A stretch of DNA of 64,000 bases from Sulfitobacter sp. CW3 (GCF_019392245.1 NZ_JAHXRL010000001.1:434001-498000); one strand, 5' to 3'. Shown: positions 36,571-44,978, numbered from the stretch's first letter. A program made the numbers and translations. The notes: generated from the sequence alone by a model not told the origin.

Positions 36571-37038
36571 TCAGGCCGACTTAAGGGTCGCTTCATTCCA
36601 GCGCGGCGCAGGATGCCCGGGCAGATGCACCACCTGCACAATATCGTGCAAATCATCTACCTGCGTCAGGCCGTCACTGCGCAGGGCAAGCACCGAAATG
36701 TTGTAGTTCACGATGTCGGTGCGGCGTTGGTCCCAACTGTCCAGCGCGATGACCCGCGTCACATAACGGCAGCTTTCCACCACCGCGCGCCGTGTTTCAA
36801 AGGGGATTGCCGGCATTTGGCCCATCTGGGCGCAAAACGCGTCAGTGGCGCATCCCACGATTAATTCGGTGCCCAAGCCGGACAGCTGCGCCAGCAGTTT
36901 TGCGTGGTGCGTTCGAAAACCGTCAAAGCAGCCATATGTCAGCACGCTGCGCGAAGTCAGGTTCGATTTAATGCCCAGAGAGGGCACCGCCTGCGCCCGG
37001 CTACGCACCCGAAAGGGTGGTGTTGATTGTTCTAACAT
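36571..37038 (-). CDS. Degenerate cytidylyltransferase-fold protein
   Basis: A 155-residue protein that aligns by eye with glycerol-3-phosphate cytidylyltransferase-type enzymes: VLTYGCFDGFRTHHAKLLAQLSGLG, LIVGCATDAF, SWDQRRTDIVNYNI and a C-terminal DLHDIVQVVHLP. The catalytic HxGH is changed (FRTHHAKLL; the second motif residue Gly is lost) and the usual MGDDW substrate block reads LRSDG. It is probably not an active nucleotidyltransferase, or has another substrate. The N-terminal 30 residues are basic and uncertain; translation may start further in. Confidence 0.65.
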   Translation of the reverse strand: MLEQSTPPFRVRSRAQAVPSLGIKSNLTSRSVLTYGCFDGFRTHHAKLLAQLSGLGTELIVGCATDAFCAQMGQMPAIPFETRRAVVESCRYVTRVIALDSWDQRRTDIVNYNISVLALRSDGLTQVDDLHDIVQVVHLPGHPAPRWNEATLKSA

Positions 37039-37152
37039 GCTGCCCGCTCATTATTTGAACTGGGGTCTTTGCCCCGTTTATAGCGGTGATTCTAGGCGTG
37101 CTGATCCACAAAGGCAAAGTGTTTCTGCGCAGTTAGCTGCGGATTATACGTC

Positions 37153-37794
37153 TCAATCGTGTTGCCGCAAATCGGCCAGCACTTGTTTCCACAGTTCGGG
37201 CGGTTGCGCGCCGGGCACGGCATGTTTGCCAGCAACAATAAATGTCGGAACAGAATTGATGCCCATGTTGCGGCTATGCGCGTCTCGGTCGCGAATGTCT
37301 TGGGCATCTGAATCCGACGCCAGCAAACGGCTCACCACCGATGCATCCATCTCAATCCCGTCAGCGATATCAGCCAAGACTTCGGCATCGCCAATGTCGC
37401 GCGCATCGACAAAATACGCCTTGAACAAAGCGGATACGGCGGCGGTTTGACGCCCTTCGATACCGGCCCAATGGATCAACCGATGCGCATCCAGCGTGTT
37501 TGGCGTGCGTTTCATGTCCTCAAAATTGATCGTCAAACCGGCCTTTTTCGCGTGTTCAACCACGGGCGCATAGGCTTTGACCGCGCCCTCTTTGCCGCCG
37601 AATTTGCCTTCAAGATAGGCGCGGCGGTCCATGCCTTCGGCGGGCATGTCTGGGTTCAGTTGAAACGGGTGCCATTCGATCAGAAACGGATGGTCGGGTT
37701 CCGACGCCAGGGCGCGGTCCAGATGGGCCTTGCCGATATAGCACCACGGGCAAATCGGATCTGACATGATGTCGAGCTTGATTGTCTCAGTCAT
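37153..37794 (-). CDS. DsbA-family oxidoreductase (FrnE-like)
   Basis: A 213-residue cytoplasmic protein of the DsbA/2-hydroxychromene-2-carboxylate isomerase fold. The redox site CPWC lies in IMSDPICPWCYIGK near residues 13-16, followed by the WHPFQLNPDMP block and the cis-Pro region SVPTFIVAGKHAVPGAQPP. No signal peptide is seen, so a cytoplasmic thiol-disulfide role is likely. The ATG at 37794 overlaps the 3' end of the acyl-CoA ligase gene by 8 bases, which suggests co-expression. Confidence 0.88.
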   Translation of the reverse strand: MTETIKLDIMSDPICPWCYIGKAHLDRALASEPDHPFLIEWHPFQLNPDMPAEGMDRRAYLEGKFGGKEGAVKAYAPVVEHAKKAGLTINFEDMKRTPNTLDAHRLIHWAGIEGRQTAAVSALFKAYFVDARDIGDAEVLADIADGIEMDASVVSRLLASDSDAQDIRDRDAHSRNMGINSVPTFIVAGKHAVPGAQPPELWKQVLADLRQHD

Positions 37795-39304
37795 TTTGCG
37801 CCTCATAGCCCGCGCGCAGGGCGCGGCGCAGCAATTTGCCGTTTGCCCCCATGGGCAGCTCTGGCAGATGAACATAAAGGCGCGGCTGCTTATAGCGCGC
37901 CAGGTTTTCTTGTGCATAAAGCGCCAGTGCGGCTTCGTCCAGCGGGGCATCGGCGGTATAAAATGCCGCAATCACGGTCACATCGGCACGTACCGTCACC
38001 TCGGTCGCGCCAATGGCTGTTATGCCGGGGTACTGGGCCAGTTTTTGTTCCACTTCGATGGGCGACACGCGAAAGCCGCCCGCGTTCATCATATCGTCGT
38101 TGCGCCCCAGATAGGTGATCTGTCCATCCGAACCCATAACCCCTTGATCCCCAGTCATAAACCAGCCGTCCTGAAACTTTTCGGCGGTTTGATCCGGCGC
38201 ATCAAAATACCCCAGCATCAGGCCCGGATCGGTTTTATAGACTGCAATCGTGCCTTCGGTGCCATAGGGTACGGGGCCATCGGGGCCGATCAGTGCAACG
38301 CGCCGTCCGGGTTGGGGGTAGCCCAATGATCCATCGGGGGCCGGCTGCGCGGGGGAGCCTGACAGAAATGTCGAACATTCCGACATACCGTAAGCTTCGA
38401 ATATCGGGATGCCGCTGGCCGATTGCCACGCGCGGCGCAATGCTTCGGGCAGTTTCTCTCCGGCGCTCAGGCCGTGGCGCAGGCTGGGGATGTCTATGGT
38501 GCTATTGTGTTTCAGGATTTGCCGGTAAACCCCAGGTGCTGCGGCAAAAAGGCTAGCATTCTCGTGGCGCATCATGTCCGGCAGATCAGCGGCAGCAGTC
38601 CCCGCCGCAGGGATCAACGCAGTTGCCCCCATGGTCCACGGGTCCATCAGGCCGGTGCCCAAGGTGTAGGTCCAGTTGAACGCACCCGCATGCATCACGC
38701 GGTCGGACTCAAGCAGGTCATACCATCCTTCAAACATCATCTGCCGCGCCCAGATCGCGCGATGCGCATGCATGACAGCGCTTGGCTTGCCCGACGTGCC
38801 CGAGGTGTAAATGATATACCCCAACCGTTCCGGATCGCCCATGTGCCAATCGGCGGGCGGCAGGTCGCGCATCGCCCGCAACGCAGTTACATCGACGACA
38901 TCCGCGTCCTTGGGGCAGGCCACCGCCGGATCGTGCAGGATCGCCTTGGGGCGTAATGTGTCAACAATCGCGGCCACTTCGGGCTCTGTCAGCGCAGCGG
39001 CGGTGGGCACAGGCACTAAACCAGCGGCCAAAGCCCCCAGATAAGCCAGCGGGAATTCCACCGTATTGCCCAACCGCATCAAGACGATATCACCGGGTAT
39101 TAACCCCAACGCCAAAAGCCCCGTCGCAGTGCCGCGTACCGCGCTTTCAAGGGCGCGATAACTCCAGCTCTCGGAACCATCGGGGCCGATGATACGCAGC
39201 GCCGTTTTATCGCCAAGCTGGTCGGCTTTGGCCAGCACATGTGCCGCCATGTTAAATGGCGTAGGGCAGGGTGCATATCCATCGGAGGGGGAGAGTGACA
39301 ACAT
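37787..39304 (-). CDS. Acyl-CoA synthetase (AMP-forming), benzoate-CoA-ligase-like
   Basis: A 505-residue class I adenylate-forming enzyme that activates a carboxylic acid with ATP and CoA. Motifs: P-loop-like YIIYTSGTSGKPSAVMHAHRAI (A3), ISMSECSTF-type A5 in EAYGMSECSTFL, A7 in WFMTGDQGVMGSDGQITYLGR, A8 hinge NDDMMNAGGFRVSPIEVE and the catalytic Lys in NGKLLRRALR near the end. The substrate is probably an aromatic or medium-chain acid. A divergent XRE-cupin gene begins 64 bases away, with a palindrome between them. Confidence 0.88.
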   Translation of the reverse strand: MLSLSPSDGYAPCPTPFNMAAHVLAKADQLGDKTALRIIGPDGSESWSYRALESAVRGTATGLLALGLIPGDIVLMRLGNTVEFPLAYLGALAAGLVPVPTAAALTEPEVAAIVDTLRPKAILHDPAVACPKDADVVDVTALRAMRDLPPADWHMGDPERLGYIIYTSGTSGKPSAVMHAHRAIWARQMMFEGWYDLLESDRVMHAGAFNWTYTLGTGLMDPWTMGATALIPAAGTAAADLPDMMRHENASLFAAAPGVYRQILKHNSTIDIPSLRHGLSAGEKLPEALRRAWQSASGIPIFEAYGMSECSTFLSGSPAQPAPDGSLGYPQPGRRVALIGPDGPVPYGTEGTIAVYKTDPGLMLGYFDAPDQTAEKFQDGWFMTGDQGVMGSDGQITYLGRNDDMMNAGGFRVSPIEVEQKLAQYPGITAIGATEVTVRADVTVIAAFYTADAPLDEAALALYAQENLARYKQPRLYVHLPELPMGANGKLLRRALRAGYEAQND

Positions 39305-39355
39305 GGCCCATCGCTAGCGCGGGTGCCCGCCCGTTGCAAGCCGCTTGGCCGGACG

Positions 39356-39370
39356 ATATACGCGGTATAT
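39356..39370 (+). promoter_or_regulatory. Palindrome spanning the start codon of the XRE-cupin gene
   Basis: ATATAC-GCG-GTATAT (39356-39370) has perfect 6-bp arms and overlaps the first two bases of the ATG at 39369. It lies in the 64-base divergent gap next to the acyl-CoA ligase, a position suited to control of both genes by the encoded regulator. No ribosome site is evident, so the transcript may be leaderless. Confidence 0.4.
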
Positions 39371-39992
39371 GACAGATCAAGCGCCCAAATCCATGATCCA
39401 AATTGCCCGCGAAAGTGGTGAAAACGAAACCGCCCCTCCGGTTGATCTGGGCGCGCGCGTGCGCGAACTTCGCAAAGCGCGCAACTGGACGCTGGAACAG
39501 GCCGCCAATCAGGCGGGGCTGGCCCGTTCAACCCTCAGCAAGATCGAGAACGGGCAGATGTCGCCCACCTATGACGCGCTGAAAAAGCTCGCGGTCGGGC
39601 TCGAGATTTCTGTTCCGCAACTGTTTACGCCGCCCTCGGCCGGTCAGATCAACGGGCGCATGTCCGTGACCAAATCCGGCGATGGCACCAGCAAGGCGAC
39701 AACAACCTACGAGCACGAGTTGCTTGCCGATACCCTGCGCAAAAAACAGATGCTGCCCTATCGCGCCCGCATCCGCGCCCGCAAAATGGAAGAATTCGAC
39801 GGTTGGGTCCGCCATGACGGCGAAGAGTTCCTGTACGTGCTCACCGGTGTCGTGCGACTTTACACAGAATTTTACGAACCCGTCGAAATGCGCCGCGGCG
39901 ACAGCGCCTATTACGATGCCACGATGGGCCATAATGTCGTCTCCACCAGCGACGAAGACGCGACAATTCTCTGGGTTACATCCCTGACTTGA
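39369..39992 (+). CDS. XRE-family regulator with C-terminal cupin domain
   Basis: A 207-residue regulator. Residues about 25-85 form a helix-turn-helix: VRELRKARNWTLEQAANQAGLARSTLSKIENGQMSPTYDALKKLA. Residues about 130-205 form a cupin (HDGEEFLYVLTGVVRLYTEFYEPVEMRRGDSAYYDATMGHNV), probably sensing a small ligand. Such proteins control nearby catabolic genes, and the divergent acyl-CoA ligase is the obvious target. The ATG at 39369 is a choice among weak options (TTG at 39345; ATG at 39396). Confidence 0.85.
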   Translation: MTDQAPKSMIQIARESGENETAPPVDLGARVRELRKARNWTLEQAANQAGLARSTLSKIENGQMSPTYDALKKLAVGLEISVPQLFTPPSAGQINGRMSVTKSGDGTSKATTTYEHELLADTLRKKQMLPYRARIRARKMEEFDGWVRHDGEEFLYVLTGVVRLYTEFYEPVEMRRGDSAYYDATMGHNVVSTSDEDATILWVTSLT

Positions 39993-40004
39993 AGCTACCC
40001 CAGC

Positions 40005-40031
40005 TTCATTTTGCCAAATAAACTCTCCCCG
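40005..40031 (-). terminator. Conserved-tail terminator after the YejA-like gene (family A)
   Basis: Reverse-strand reading: CGGGGAG, then AGTTTATTTGGCAAAATGAA, the family A tail identical to that at 921-940. It lies 43 bases 3' of the YejA-like gene and just beyond the end of the convergent XRE-cupin gene. Confidence 0.55.
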
Positions 40032-40073
40032 AAGGGCCGTTCTGCCTGTGGCGCTGAAAACGTTATTCTGCGC

Positions 40074-41894
40074 TCACTGCTCGGCCTCGATCCACCAAAC
40101 TTCGGGCATGTAGTTGGGCCCGTCCCCATAAAGCGGCACGTGGTCAGGGTATTTCATCTCGGCAATATGGGCGATGCGGTCTTGGGTGAATTGCCAGAAC
40201 GGCACCACATAGCGCCCGGCGGTTAACACCCGATCCAACGCGCGGGTGGCGGCGATGAAATCTTGCGTCGTGGTCGCATTGACCATTGTATCAATCATCG
40301 CATCAATGGCGGGCGATTTCACACCCATCAAGTTGCGGCTGCCGGGCTGGTCTGCGGCCTCGGACCCCCAATAATACCGCTGTTCATTGCCGGGGCTCAG
40401 GGACAGCGCGCGGCGAAAGATCGCCATGTCAAAATCAAACTCGGCATTGCGGGACACGAATTGCGCGTCGTCGACCGCCTCGACGGTGGCCTCAACACCC
40501 AAGCGTTTGAGCGCTTGAATATACAGCTCGGCAATGGCCATATTTTCGGTGCTGCCTTTCGACAGTAAAATACGAAAGCGCAGCGCCTTGCCGTTTGCAT
40601 CCCGCATCGTACCGTCCTGCGCCGTGTATCCGGCGTCGTGCAGGGCTTTCATTGCGGTGCGAATGCCCGACCTGTTACGCGCCGATCCGTCCGAAACGGG
40701 CAGGGCATACCCCTCCAGCGCGCCCTCTGGCAGGCTGTCTTTGAACGGGGCCAGCAGCTCAGCCACGCGTCCCTCGGCAGGCCCATCTGACATGGCCAAG
40801 GGCGAGTTTGAAAAATACGACGTGATCCGGGGCTGCGCGCCACCGGTCAGCGTCTCGTTGATATACTCAAAGTTGAACGCGGCGATCATGGCCTCGCGCA
40901 CACGGATATCGTCAAAGGGCGCGCGGCGTGTGTTCATGACAAAACCGGTTATGCCGGATGGTTTCTCGTGGGTGAACGTCGATTTTACGATATCGCCCCG
41001 TTCGACCGCAGGGAAATCATATTGTGTTGCCCAGGTTTCGGCGTTGAATTCCCGAATGGCCGAGATTTCACCGGCTTTGAACGCCTCGAACAGCACATTG
41101 GCGTCACCGTAAAAATCAAGCTTGATCTGGTCAATGTTATGGGTGCCGCGCCGAAACGGAACATCCTTGCCCCAATAGTCGGGATTGCGCGCCAAAGTTA
41201 CCTGCCGCCCCGCCTGATACGCACTGACAATATAAGGGCCAGATCCGACAGGAATGTCAGCCAAAGCTGCGTTGGCAAAATCGCGGCCCTCCCACTGGGC
41301 CTTGCTCAGGATCGGGCGCATGCCAGCCAACAGCGCCAATTCGCGGTTCTGGGTGTTGAACGTCATGCGCAGGGTGCGAGGGCCGGTCTGGGTGATACTG
41401 TCGATTTGCGTGCGCAGCCCGTGATAGCGCGGGTGCCCTTCAGAACCGAGCATGTCGTAGCTAAAGATCACGTCGTCGACGGTGACGGGGCTGCCATCGG
41501 AAAACTGCGCCTCGGGCCTTAGGGTGAATTCCACCCACGAACGGTCCTCGGGCACCTCGACCGATTCGGCTAAAAGACCGTAAAGTGTGAACGGTTCATC
41601 CCATGAACGGCCCATCAGCGTCTCATGTGTGAAAAAAGCAAGCTGCCAGGGCGCGGTGCCTTTGCGCACGAAAGGGTTAAGGCTGTCAAAGCCGCCCGTG
41701 TTGCCCAAAACGATTGCGCCGCCTTTGGGCGCATCAGGGTTCGCATAGGGGAGCGACACAAAATCCGGTGGTAGAACAGGGGAGCCATACATAGATATCC
41801 CGTGCGTCGGCTCAGCCTGGGCAGCAGCAGCAAACAGAATCAGTGAAGAAGCCGCCGCAACCGCCCGACAGGTTTGGAAAAAATTTGACGCCAT
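40074..41894 (-). CDS. Extracellular solute-binding protein family 5 (YejA-like)
   Basis: A 606-residue periplasmic binding protein. The signal peptide covers about residues 1-27 (cut after AAQA). The mature start HGISMYGSPVLPPDFVSLPYANPDAPKGG and HPRYHGLRTQIDSI are typical of YejA, the binding protein of the YejABEF transporter for oligopeptides and microcin C. The permease and ATPase genes are not adjacent here, so it either serves a transporter encoded elsewhere or is an orphan. A predicted small RNA lies directly upstream, in the opposite direction. Confidence 0.9.
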   Translation of the reverse strand: MASNFFQTCRAVAAASSLILFAAAAQAEPTHGISMYGSPVLPPDFVSLPYANPDAPKGGAIVLGNTGGFDSLNPFVRKGTAPWQLAFFTHETLMGRSWDEPFTLYGLLAESVEVPEDRSWVEFTLRPEAQFSDGSPVTVDDVIFSYDMLGSEGHPRYHGLRTQIDSITQTGPRTLRMTFNTQNRELALLAGMRPILSKAQWEGRDFANAALADIPVGSGPYIVSAYQAGRQVTLARNPDYWGKDVPFRRGTHNIDQIKLDFYGDANVLFEAFKAGEISAIREFNAETWATQYDFPAVERGDIVKSTFTHEKPSGITGFVMNTRRAPFDDIRVREAMIAAFNFEYINETLTGGAQPRITSYFSNSPLAMSDGPAEGRVAELLAPFKDSLPEGALEGYALPVSDGSARNRSGIRTAMKALHDAGYTAQDGTMRDANGKALRFRILLSKGSTENMAIAELYIQALKRLGVEATVEAVDDAQFVSRNAEFDFDMAIFRRALSLSPGNEQRYYWGSEAADQPGSRNLMGVKSPAIDAMIDTMVNATTTQDFIAATRALDRVLTAGRYVVPFWQFTQDRIAHIAEMKYPDHVPLYGDGPNYMPEVWWIEAEQ

Positions 41895-41973
41895 TTTCGA
41901 AACAATCCTGCTCTGCCCTTGTTTTATTACGCCAACTCTTAGCGGCGCTTCAGGGGCTAATCAAACTTTAAGC

Positions 41974-42002
41974 TTGGATTGCAGCGAAGGTTTGCGTATA
42001 AA
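41974..42002 (+). promoter_or_regulatory. Promoter-like elements of the predicted small RNA
   Basis: TTGGAT (41974-41979) and TATAAA (41997-42002) are separated by exactly 17 bases. The -10 box matches sigma-70 consensus at five of six positions; the -35 box matches only in TTG. Transcription would start near 42009. Confidence 0.5.
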
Positions 42003-42008
42003 GACCTC

Positions 42009-42085
42009 ACTGCTCGATAGGTTTCTTGCCTGTATGAAACCTGCCTCAATAACTTAACGTCCGCTTCGTGCGGACGTTTTTTTTT
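42009..42085 (+). ncRNA. Predicted small RNA, about 77 nt, two hairpins
   Basis: A strong terminator stands here without any gene before it on this strand, which implies a short transcript. From a start near 42009, the RNA would hold hairpin 1 (AGGTTTC 42019-42025 with GAAACCT 42036-42042, 10-base pyrimidine-rich loop TTGCCTGTAT), a single-stranded linker GCCTCAATAACTT, and the terminator hairpin ACGTCCGC/GCGGACGT (42057-42064 and 42070-42077) with nine T. This is the layout of Hfq-dependent regulators. The direct neighbour is a periplasmic binding-protein gene, a common sRNA target class. Exact 5' end and function are inference. Confidence 0.6.
42056..42085 (+). terminator. Strong rho-independent terminator of the predicted small RNA
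   Basis: A perfect 9-bp stem (AACGTCCGC with GCGGACGTT) around the loop TTCGT, running into a T-run at 42077-42085. Confidence 0.85.
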
Positions 42086-42210
42086 GCCCGTTTCTGTTCC
42101 GCCTAATTCAATCCCATTTCGGCTAAATCGCGCCGTTGGGGTTTAATTAGTCATTCCCATTCGCGGGGCTGCGTACCATGATGCAGTTGCAGAAACCGCA
42201 GGAGAACACC

Positions 42211-42996
42211 ATGGCCTATAGTATCGACCTTTCGCAAAAAACCGCCCTCATCACCGGGTCGAACTCTGGCATTGGACTTGGCATCGCTTGGGCGCTGGCA
42301 CGGGCGGGGGCTGATGTTGTGCTGAACTCTTTCACCGACCGCGATGAAGACCACGCAATCGCCGAAGAAATCGCCAAAGAGACAGGTGTAACCGCGCGCT
42401 ATATCCAGGCCGATATGTCCAAGGGCGACGAATGCCGCCAATTCGTGACCGAAGCGGGGCGCTGCGATATTCTGGTGAATAACGCGGGCATTCAACACGT
42501 GGCCCCGATCCCCGACTTTCCGGTCGAAAAATGGGACGCGATTATCGCCATCAATCTAAGCTCGGCATTCCACACCACGGCGATGGCGTTGCCGATGATG
42601 CGCAAGGCAGGCTGGGGTAGGATCGTGAATATCTCATCCGCGCATGGCCTGACCGCGTCACCCTTTAAATCGGCCTATATCGCGGCAAAACACGGCATCG
42701 TGGGGCTGACCAAAACCACCGCACTTGAAACCGCGAAAGAACCGATCACCTGCAACGCCATCTGCCCGGGCTATGTCTTGACGGATATCGTGGAAAATCA
42801 AATTCCCGACACGATGAAGGAATACGGGATGAGTCGCGAAGACGTGATTAAAAACGTGATGCTTGAACGCCAGCCAAGCAAGGAATTCGCGACGGTCGAG
42901 CAATTGGGCGGCACAGCCACATTCCTGTGCTCGGATGCAGCCGCGCAAATCACCGGTACGACCGTCAGCGTCGACGGTGGCTGGACCGCAATGTAA
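42211..42996 (+). CDS. bdhA: 3-hydroxybutyrate dehydrogenase
   Basis: A 261-residue short-chain dehydrogenase that interconverts 3-hydroxybutyrate and acetoacetate with NAD, in polyhydroxybutyrate use. The cofactor motif GSNSGIG starts at residue 16, NNAG follows, and the catalytic set is S143, Y156 and K160 (SAYIAAKHG). The C-terminal pattern QPSKEFATVEQLGGTATFLCSDAAAQITGTTVSVDGGW is characteristic of this enzyme. The ATG at 42211 is set by CAGGAG and the family N-terminus. The patatin gene downstream is a frequent neighbour. Confidence 0.92.
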   Translation: MAYSIDLSQKTALITGSNSGIGLGIAWALARAGADVVLNSFTDRDEDHAIAEEIAKETGVTARYIQADMSKGDECRQFVTEAGRCDILVNNAGIQHVAPIPDFPVEKWDAIIAINLSSAFHTTAMALPMMRKAGWGRIVNISSAHGLTASPFKSAYIAAKHGIVGLTKTTALETAKEPITCNAICPGYVLTDIVENQIPDTMKEYGMSREDVIKNVMLERQPSKEFATVEQLGGTATFLCSDAAAQITGTTVSVDGGWTAM

Positions 42997-43006
42997 GAAC
43001 TTTTAT

Positions 43007-43089
43007 GCCTTCGGCGAGGATATTTAAGAGCCAGAGAATATAGGACCGCCCTTGAGCTTCTCGGGCTCTTAAATATCCCCGCCGGAGGC
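43007..43089. terminator. Long inverted repeat built from two opposed family B elements
   Basis: Arms 43007-43032 and 43064-43089 are 26 bases each and complementary except at two positions that would still allow G-U pairing in one RNA strand. Each arm is a copy of the GCC(T/C)(T/C)CGGCG(A/G)GGATATTTAAGAGCC element, head to head, with a 31-base spacer. It separates bdhA from the patatin gene. Confidence 0.7.
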
Positions 43090-43120
43090 GTCTTTTCTTT
43101 TTGCTGGGCGGGGCGATCCA

Positions 43121-44152
43121 ATGGTGAAGAAGCAGATAAATCTGGCGTTGCAGGGCGGCGGCGCGCATGGGGCCTATACGTGGGGCGTTCTTGACCGGCT
43201 TTTGGAGGAGGACGACCTAGAGATTTCTGCGATCTCGGGCACGTCTGCAGGTGCATTGAACGGTGCCGCGCTCAAGGCCGGGATGATTTCCGGGGGCCGT
43301 CAGGGCGCGCGGGATAATCTTGACTGGCTTTGGCAGAAAATCTCGGGTGTGGGGGAAAGCCAGCTGTCGGGTTGGTTGGCCCCGTTCGGGGTGGCTGCGA
43401 TCAGTCGGGCGATGGAATACAGTTGGCATACCGCCGTTAGCACCGCGATGACCCAGATCATGTCGCCCTACGCCTATGGGGCAGCCTATAAAAACCCGCT
43501 GCGTGATATTGTGGAAAAGTTCAATTATGATCTGGTTTGCGGGCAGGATGCGCCCCGGCTTTTTGTTGGAGCGACCAAGGTCCGCGACGGCAAGATCAAG
43601 GTTTTCGAGGGCGACGAGATCGGCCCTGACGCATTGCTCGCGTCCGCTTGCCTGCCCACATTGTTTCAAGCGGTTGATATTCTGGACCCCGTAACGGGCC
43701 GTTCAGAGGCGTATTGGGACGGTGGCTATACCGGCAATCCGGCGCTTTTCCCGTTGTACACAGGAAATTTGCCCCCCGATATCGTCATTATTAACATCAA
43801 TCCGTTAGAGCGGGCCGACCTGCCCAAAACCCCGATGGAGATTCAAAACCGGATCAACGAGATCAGTTTTAACTCCAGCTTGTTGCGTGAATTGCGGGCG
43901 ATCGAATTTGTGCAACGGCTGTTGGACACCGGACGCATCGAAGAGGGCCAGATGAACCGGGTCTACATTCACATGATCGCCGATGATGCGCTTATGTCCA
44001 AGCTGTCGACGGCGACAAAATCGGTGCCGAACCCGGCTGTAATCTCGGCGCTACGTGAGGCGGGGCGCGCATCAGCTGCGCAGTTTTTAAGCCGTGACAT
44101 TGATAACGTCGGCAAGCGCAGTTCAGTCGATATGAAAACGATGTTCAGCTAG
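43121..44152 (+). CDS. Patatin-like phospholipase
   Basis: A 343-residue patatin-family hydrolase. The oxyanion glycine loop is LQGGGAHGAYTWGVLD (10-25), the nucleophile is Ser42 in GTSAG and the catalytic Asp is Asp200 in WDGGYTGNP, so the Ser-Asp dyad is complete. Substrates in this group include phospholipids and, in related bacteria, polyhydroxybutyrate granule-linked esters. Position after bdhA supports a link with storage polymer use, which remains inference. No signal peptide. The 3' end overlaps the convergent DUF502 gene by 8 bases. Confidence 0.88.
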   Translation: MVKKQINLALQGGGAHGAYTWGVLDRLLEEDDLEISAISGTSAGALNGAALKAGMISGGRQGARDNLDWLWQKISGVGESQLSGWLAPFGVAAISRAMEYSWHTAVSTAMTQIMSPYAYGAAYKNPLRDIVEKFNYDLVCGQDAPRLFVGATKVRDGKIKVFEGDEIGPDALLASACLPTLFQAVDILDPVTGRSEAYWDGGYTGNPALFPLYTGNLPPDIVIININPLERADLPKTPMEIQNRINEISFNSSLLRELRAIEFVQRLLDTGRIEEGQMNRVYIHMIADDALMSKLSTATKSVPNPAVISALREAGRASAAQFLSRDIDNVGKRSSVDMKTMFS

Positions 44153-44915
44153 GATCGACGGGGGTTGGTCGCTCTGTTTTGGTATCCACGGGCAGCGGGC
44201 GTTCGGGCGGATAGACAAGCCCGGCGGAAATGACCAGCTTGGCCGCGTCTTCGACAGACATATCCAGTTCGATCACGTCCTGGCGGGGAAAGAACAGCAA
44301 AAAGCCCGATGTGGGGTTTGGCGTTGTCGGGATGAACACGCCGACCAGTTCTTTGTCGACCCCGACGTGGCGGGCGACTTCGCCCTTGGCCGATATCGAA
44401 ATAAAGCCAAGCGCCCAAGCGCCAGGGCGCGGGTATTCGACCATGCAGGCGGTTTCAAAGCTGCGTTCGCTTTGGGCGAAAATCGTTTCCGAAATCTGTT
44501 TGATGCCGGAATAGATGGTGCGCACGACCGGGGTGCGCTGAACCAGCCCTTCGGCAAAACGGATAAACGACCGCCCGATAATGCCCTTGGCCAGCCATCC
44601 GACAATAATAGTGAACAACAAAAAGATGATGACGCCGATGCCGCGCACGTTTATTTGCGAAGACGGATCAAGCCCGAAATAGGTCTGGATCAGCCGGTCA
44701 GGGTGATAGGCCAGCGGCACCATGGGCAATACGATGCCATCAATCCAGCCGACGACCGTCCAGATCAGCCATATGGTCAGGCCGACCGGGGCAATCACCA
44801 CCAAACCCGTCAGGAATGATCCGCGCAACCGCGCAAAAAGGGTCCGCTTTGGCAGATGCGGCGGGCTTGGGGGTGAAAATGGCGTGTTCATCGGCGTATT
44901 TGTCTTCTTTTTCAT
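44145..44915 (-). CDS. DUF502 family membrane protein
   Basis: A 256-residue protein with two membrane helices (about 32-55 and 88-112) and a conserved soluble part: RTPVVRTIYSGIKQISETIF, YPRPGAWALGFISISAKG, GVFIPTTPNPTSGFLLFFPRQDVIELDMSVEDAAKLVISAGLV. This is the DUF502 pattern, present in many bacteria, with unclear role. Start: ATG at 44915 is used; GTG two codons earlier and ATG at 44891 are alternatives, none with a strong ribosome site. Confidence 0.87.
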   Translation of the reverse strand: MKKKTNTPMNTPFSPPSPPHLPKRTLFARLRGSFLTGLVVIAPVGLTIWLIWTVVGWIDGIVLPMVPLAYHPDRLIQTYFGLDPSSQINVRGIGVIIFLLFTIIVGWLAKGIIGRSFIRFAEGLVQRTPVVRTIYSGIKQISETIFAQSERSFETACMVEYPRPGAWALGFISISAKGEVARHVGVDKELVGVFIPTTPNPTSGFLLFFPRQDVIELDMSVEDAAKLVISAGLVYPPERPLPVDTKTERPTPVDPS

Positions 44916-44978
44916 TACCACGTGAGAGCTAAGTGCTTTGACGACCGCCTACAATGGAGAGCTGATGGATTTCGGGCC

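Larger units (their letters stand above)
41895..42210. other. Gene-free gap holding a predicted small RNA
   Basis: No protein gene is seen. From 41974 to 42085 it contains promoter-like elements and a strong terminator on the forward strand. The promoter of the YejA-like gene (reverse strand) should lie within 41895-41970. From 42086 to 42210 comes the bdhA upstream region, with a good ribosome site CAGGAG before 42211. Confidence 0.6.

Noticed and set aside
41895..42210. Small protein gene in the gap before bdhA
   Set aside because: No frame with a ribosome site and sensible product; the terminator and promoter-like elements fit a non-coding RNA better.
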